Positions 58,901 through 64,000 of a stretch of DNA of 64,000 bases are shown here, piece by piece. This DNA is from Phytoseiulus persimilis (lineage: Eukaryota; Arthropoda; Arachnida; Mesostigmata; Phytoseiidae), in the NCBI GenBank assembly GCA_037576195.1, contig CM075102.1:41722745-41786744 (forward strand). Direction: 5' to 3'. A program made the translations under genes and the position numbers. Positions within the stretch are counted from its first letter, which is position 1. Each line of letters starts with the position of its first letter. Below the pieces are notes generated by a model. The model was not told where the DNA came from, did no database searches, and saw only the letters and a program-made list of their open reading frames with translations.

Positions 58901-61900
58901 ACCGGCGCCTTGCAGAAGGCCGGAGTAGCGCATCGCCTAAGCAAAATGTTTTCAGCAAGCTTTCTGTGTCCTTCAAGATGTCCCTGGAGGTCTGGCTTCC
59001 AGGTTCCCGGAGCCTCGCTCGCGTAGATAGGAGAGAACTTGCATGCATATATTGGGGCAAAATTGTGAGAGCAAATGCCCAGAGGCTAGGACCGACAAAG
59101 GAATCCTTGCCAGTGTTCATGGGAGAGCACGGCCGCCACGTTTCTGTGGAGAAAAACGGGGCCCTCCGCGTGACCGCATTACAGCGGCGGTGTTCGGCGT
59201 GCCCGGCGAGCTACGAGAGACATCATCCCGACTCTACGGAGCCTCGACGAGTTCGAGAGCTCACGCGTGACTCCGGCCGAACTCCTCGCATGAGGCCACA
59301 AATCAGCACGGTATCAGTGTGCAGAGACTCCGGAACCTGGGAATGATGACAGTCATCGGCGAATAGATGCTTGCAGCTCAGTTCGGGTCTGAATCCTCGG
59401 AAATCCTTGACTTAGGTTTCATTATAAGCTTGGAAAAACAGAGGAAAGCGTGATCTTACCGCGTATCGAGAAGAGTACATTTTGGTCTTAACCAATGTGC
59501 AGAACGTTAAAGTCGGGCGTGAGCCGCTCACAGCGCATGAGACGTAATGGAGCGAATACTCGTCTCTGGCCATGTTACCAGCATAGTTTTCTGAGCCGCC
59601 TCGGTCCTTGAATTTCTCATTCAAGCTTCATTTGAGCTCGCGGAGAGTATCTGCCTGAAGCCGCGCCGGCGGAGCATGAGCTGACTCCGCTGCGTCACTG
59701 CCCTTGGAAGAACTTAACGGATCCGATGCGATCTCTCTGGTCCCATCAATTTCCCCCATCAACTTCCCACCTCGCCAGTCGGAACTGCCCCGGTCATCAA
59801 TCGCAATCCTCTGCGTGTCAGATCAGGCGCGTTCGATCCGCGAATGTGCTCGTCGGGAAGATCCTCTCACGGTGAACTACTTTTCCAGAGAAGATCCGCG
59901 ACCTGACTTGCCACTTGCCGCGGCGTTCTGTGTGAACGTGGCCTAATTATGAGTTGCAGGGTAATCCGTTTGATAAGAGCCACCGTTGGTCGCGAGAAAG
60001 GATGAGCGTGAGCACATCGTCTAATTGCGGACGACCGTATTGTAGGCGTTGTCCGCTCCGTACGAGCGACTGCTCAGGGGAGTCACTGAGAAGTTTCCGT
60101 CATGATCATTATCCTCGAAGTCCGAGCTATTCCTGTAGGAAAGGAACGGAAAGGGTCAACACAACGCCTGGTTCACCCCTGAAGCCGAGTCCAAGACGCC
60201 GGGCGAACGTCGAATCATTCGCGGTCGAGAATCTTCGACTCCGATCGGTGTTTGATGGAGTCCGTAAACTACCAAGCCCCGAGAACAGTTCTCCCCTGCC
60301 CCGCCCCATTGAACCGGCCTTGGGAGGAGCAAGAATGGAGAATCGTAGTGAATGCGTTGCACTGCGAGTGGCTCTCAAAAGAAAGCAAATTCCCCCGTAT
60401 CTGGTGACTTCGATGCCTCTCTATAGACAAACTTGCGAGGAGACGGACGGACGGCGCTTGTGCGCTTCAAACCACGAGAAGAATGGGACTCACTTGTCCA
60501 TCTTTACTCGGTGTCTTTCCGACGGAATTCGCAAACGAAGCAGCTTGGCTCGCGGAAATGATCATATTGTCTTCTGCCTCGGAACAAATTCAGCCGTTCG
60601 CTAGGAAGGAATTTGCCGAAGCGTTTCCGCTCTGCTGTCCGACCACAAACTCATGCTGACGCAGACTTTAAGGGGTGAGCGGCGTCGAAGTGCACTTCGG
60701 CCCAGTGGTATTTGCTCTAAGAGCGCGTAAGCGAGTGACTTGGAGGAGCGCAGGCTGTCTTGCCTTCGTGCGCCATGAAGCGAATGGTCATTTGACATCA
60801 ACGGGAACGGAGTTTTCGTTAGCCGGTGAAGCAGAATTCATGAACACCTCCAGCGACCGCTGAACTGGAGGACTTTCCTTCTCTCCCGACGGGGAGCTGG
60901 ACCCCTCCTTGAATCACACGAATCCTATCTATTCCATCACACTGGCATTTAGGGAAGCGTTTTCTGAGAGCTCGTGAATCCTCAGGACCTGAAAATCGGC
61001 ATTGGGCGACCTCGGGTTTGCTCGCCACAGCGTTTCCAGCTCGGACGAAGCCCTAGAGGCGTGATCCGGAGATCATCGACGCGGAAGGAGAACGACGCGA
61101 AGACGCGGGAGGAGAGCTGGGATGGAATCTCGCACCGGAGGATATTAGCAATCGGAGGAGGTTTCGGTTTCCACGCTATCGGTCTTGGTTCCTCGGTGGT
61201 CTGCTCGGCAGCACAGCAGGCTCGAAACGGTTCGCAGAAGCCTCAGCTGTAGCCGCAGCTAATCAATCCCGTTGAACAAAAGCAGATTTTTCTGACCAGC
61301 CGAAAGATAGATGTGAAGGCGACGCCGGCAAAAGCGGCGAAGACGAGAGGAAGCCGAGCGAACGTCAAGGGGGACGCACCGGTGGACGGGAAACAAGAAT
61401 ACCGTCGACGGTAGCGACGAAAAAGACGGAGGAAACTAGACGGCGCGCGACGTCAACGCCGTGGAGAGAGCTCACAACGATTTCCGTTCCGTTGTTCTTG
61501 CTTGCTCTCGCTTCGCAAAGAAACTCGTCCGAATCCCTTGATGGATCACGTTCAAGGCTAATAACTCTTCGGCAGAATCTTACGAGCTGCCATATTATCA
61601 AGCCCGACGAATCCATTAGGGTTGAAAAATTTTGCACGAAACGCTTTTAATCGAGCACTTCTCATGCCGAGGCGCTGGAGTTGAAAGATCTTCCGCTTTC
61701 GAACATCAACCCAGGCCTGCGAGAACTCCCCGAGGTTTAGCGCATTCGCAGCGGGCCAGGGAACGAGCGTGATCTGACCACCTTGTGGTTCCCCATCCAA
61801 ATATACTCCGGGTCGATGGTTTGCTTCCGTTGCCGGTGCAGACGGGTCACTCGGATAGATCGTCCACAGTTGAAGGGAATGGTCGAAGCGGAGAAACCAT

Positions 61901-62591
61901 CACATGAGCTGTTCATCATCTGTCCCGACCCTCATCCTCCCGCATGGGTTCTGTTCGAAACCGCCCTGGATCGGTCGTCCTCGGAATCCATTCCTCCGAA
62001 TCTGTCACCGAGTTCTCCTCCCGGAACGGCCGCGACCAGACGGCCGCGGATTCATGACATCTTCTCAAGCATACAGAAGAGGGTCTCTTCCACAACTCAT
62101 TCATGTCCCCAATGTGCATTCGTGGCGTCATGGTCCATCCGGTCTCCCTCGTTCGCTCCAATCACAGATCCCCGACCGATAGTTTCGCAAGTCCGATGAA
62201 CCGCTCTCAGTCTCTCTCGGGCGGGAAGAGATCCGTGGGAAAGTCTGAAACGTAGACTCCATCAGGGATCACAGAGCGCACGAGCTCGCTCCACGGGGAA
62301 GGAAGTGTTTGAAGTTCATTAAGATCAGCTGGAGGCGTCGCGAAGGCAACATCGCAGATTTTCACACATTCTCGAGAGCTGATTTCGATGATGTCGGGAG
62401 CAGCACTTCCTTCCTCGCTACATTATCAGGAAGGACAATTGATGGCTTTCTCTGTAGCTCCGGTCAGAAGCACGTTTCATGGCATCGGCAGTTGAATTAA
62501 ACATGGGGCTCACAGGAGGAAAAAGCCTCCAGCGGACGCTCTGTAATTGAATTAGGGCAATGCTGCGGAGTGTTGCTGCTGCCAGTGTTCC
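55968..62591. other. No recognisable gene
   Basis: Frames reach 221 codons (56919..57584, +, TTG start), 216 codons (59954..60604, +, TTG start) and 190 codons (56608..57180, -). A purine-only tract of 27 bases lies at 57273..57299. Nothing is recognisable as a domain, tRNA or mobile-element end. Confidence 0.45.
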
Positions 62592-62611
62592 GGGGGGGGG
62601 GGGGGAGGGGG
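62592..62611 (+). repeat. G-homopolymer tract (G14 A G5)
   Basis: Fourteen consecutive G, one A, then five G. The tract could fold as a G-quadruplex. It is also the kind of run where sequencing length errors are common, so its exact length should not be trusted. Confidence 0.85.
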
Positions 62612-64000
62612 TCTTTGAGGATTGTTGCTCAGATGGACCGCGATGCCACCAAGCTTTCGCTCCCCGCGGCCGCCTCTCCCAGTGACGCGACGATGCTGGA
62701 GTCTATTTGTGCTGAAGGAGTCCCCGGTGTCCAGTGACAATCAACCAGGCTCGCTCAGGAAGAGCAACCAGATATGGAGATGCCATGCAGATGCGACACA
62801 CAATCGCAGCAACAATCACATGGGCCATTACTCGGCAGCGATGGAGATGCGAACGAATCGGGAGCGAGAGAAAATATCCAAGCGAAACTCTTGTTTCCCG
62901 CTCGTCCGCCGTATGGCACGATGAGATAAGACTATCTCATAGAGACATCCGCAGTCACTCATTCGCTCGCTCACGCGCCTGCTTGCGATGATGCGGCGGT
63001 CGTCAGTCGTTCACTCGAATGGAAACGTCCGAAACCACACTCGCAGTGCTTGTCCCGGCAGAGGCAATACGACTTCTCCCTGAAGAGAGGCTCGACCCAA
63101 CCTCGAAAGATTGAGGCTCAATCTCCCGACGCCTCAAGAAATATGATGAGTTCCTCTGTTGCGGCTCTGGCCATCGCTCCGGTCCGCCGTTCCCGCGGCG
63201 GAGATGCGCGCCGTTTCAGGGCTCGCTTGTCAGATTACAAAAGACAGCGCAGCGCAATGAACGGGAGATCCGCCGAGCGCACAATAAGGCGAAGTTCACG
63301 CGCGGCCACCCAGGATGTATCTCACTTTCCATATCCTGCTCCTTGTTTCTGGACGAGAGGAGATGGCGCCGTCTGACGAATGGGGGAACGCTGTGTGGGA
63401 ACTACCCCGGTATGAAACAGAGCATCCTTGTTTCAGGAGGACTTAGACATATGACTCGCAACTCGGACAGCATTCGTACAAGACGCTCCAGAGTCTCCGT
63501 TGGAGGCCACGTCTCGTACAACGAACTTTCCGCATGACGAGCCCCTCGAAGATGAACGATATTACCTGCGCAGGCCTCGCTGTACGGAACACCTGGTTTA
63601 CGGGACACCGTTCCCCATTCTGACGATTCCTCTTCCCGCGGGGCCTACGGCATTTTGAATGAGGCATCATCGGATCGGCAGCTTCTAGTGACGAATCGGG
63701 CGGGCCAATATTCGAGATTTTCGGGAAAGTCTGGAGTATCGGTGGGTTACGATAACGGCTCTGCTTCCTTTCCAGATGGCGTTCCGCAGCGTCCACTGCT
63801 AGCTATGCGAACAGCGGGGGAGAAGATCGAGTTGAAATGGCCACCAAGGAGAACCAGGGTGGAAAAAATGGCGCGAAGGTCCTCTTTTCCAAGGAAGACA
63901 TCAGGTGAGCTCCACTCAGACCCCTTTCAGGAGAGTCTTCATTGAGAACTCCGAGCCTGTGGAGAAAGGTCTTCACCAGTGCGTCCGCTCGACGAAAAGT
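62612..64000. other. No recognisable gene
   Basis: Frames stay at or below 117 codons with no known domain. The window ends inside this stretch. Confidence 0.5.

Noticed and set aside
1-64000. CRISPR arrays, bacterial operons, phage genes
   Set aside because: No spaced direct repeats of CRISPR type, no closely packed long ATG frames with ribosome-binding sites, and the only clear gene is an animal-type transposase.

Overview
The window looks like nuclear DNA of an invertebrate animal, probably an arthropod. It carries an intact animal-type mariner (DD34D) transposon. By eye its base composition is near-balanced, CpG and TCGA are not depleted, and there are no bacterial-style gene trains, ribosome-binding sites or tRNA/rRNA genes. 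A high-GC mite or similar arthropod would fit, but nothing in the sequence fixes the species.

Only one protein-coding gene can be supported with confidence: the 342-residue mariner transposase at 10023..11051. It sits inside a complete element (9842..11125) with perfect 31-bp terminal inverted repeats and a TA target duplication. The element landed inside a 45-bp minisatellite, and removing it together with one TA restores an exact 45-bp unit. Just upstream lie a 27-bp minisatellite and what looks like one end of a decayed hAT element, so 9.06-11.24 kb is a nest of repeats.

Two foldback-like inverted-repeat elements occupy 3.98-7.0 kb. The better one (5943..6995) has arms of about 150 bp containing 29-bp tandem subrepeats and is flanked by a perfect 9-bp direct repeat, the architecture of Drosophila foldback/Mutator-type elements. 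The other (about 3985..4525) has an 86% identical 66-bp core in inverted orientation, plus gagtcc subrepeats on one side. Neither has a visible transposase.

The other 55 kb has no coding region I can recognise. Open frames over 200 codons exist (up to 297), but nearly all begin at GTG or TTG rather than ATG, many have equally long frames on the opposite strand, and none shows a known domain. I therefore read this DNA as intergenic and/or intronic. Small features in it are in-frame 18-bp and 21-bp repeats, a CAN-trinucleotide (opa-like) tract, an AT microsatellite, a G14 tract, one strong hairpin and one weak candidate terminal exon. Spliced host exons may be present, but without alignment or RNA evidence they cannot be called.
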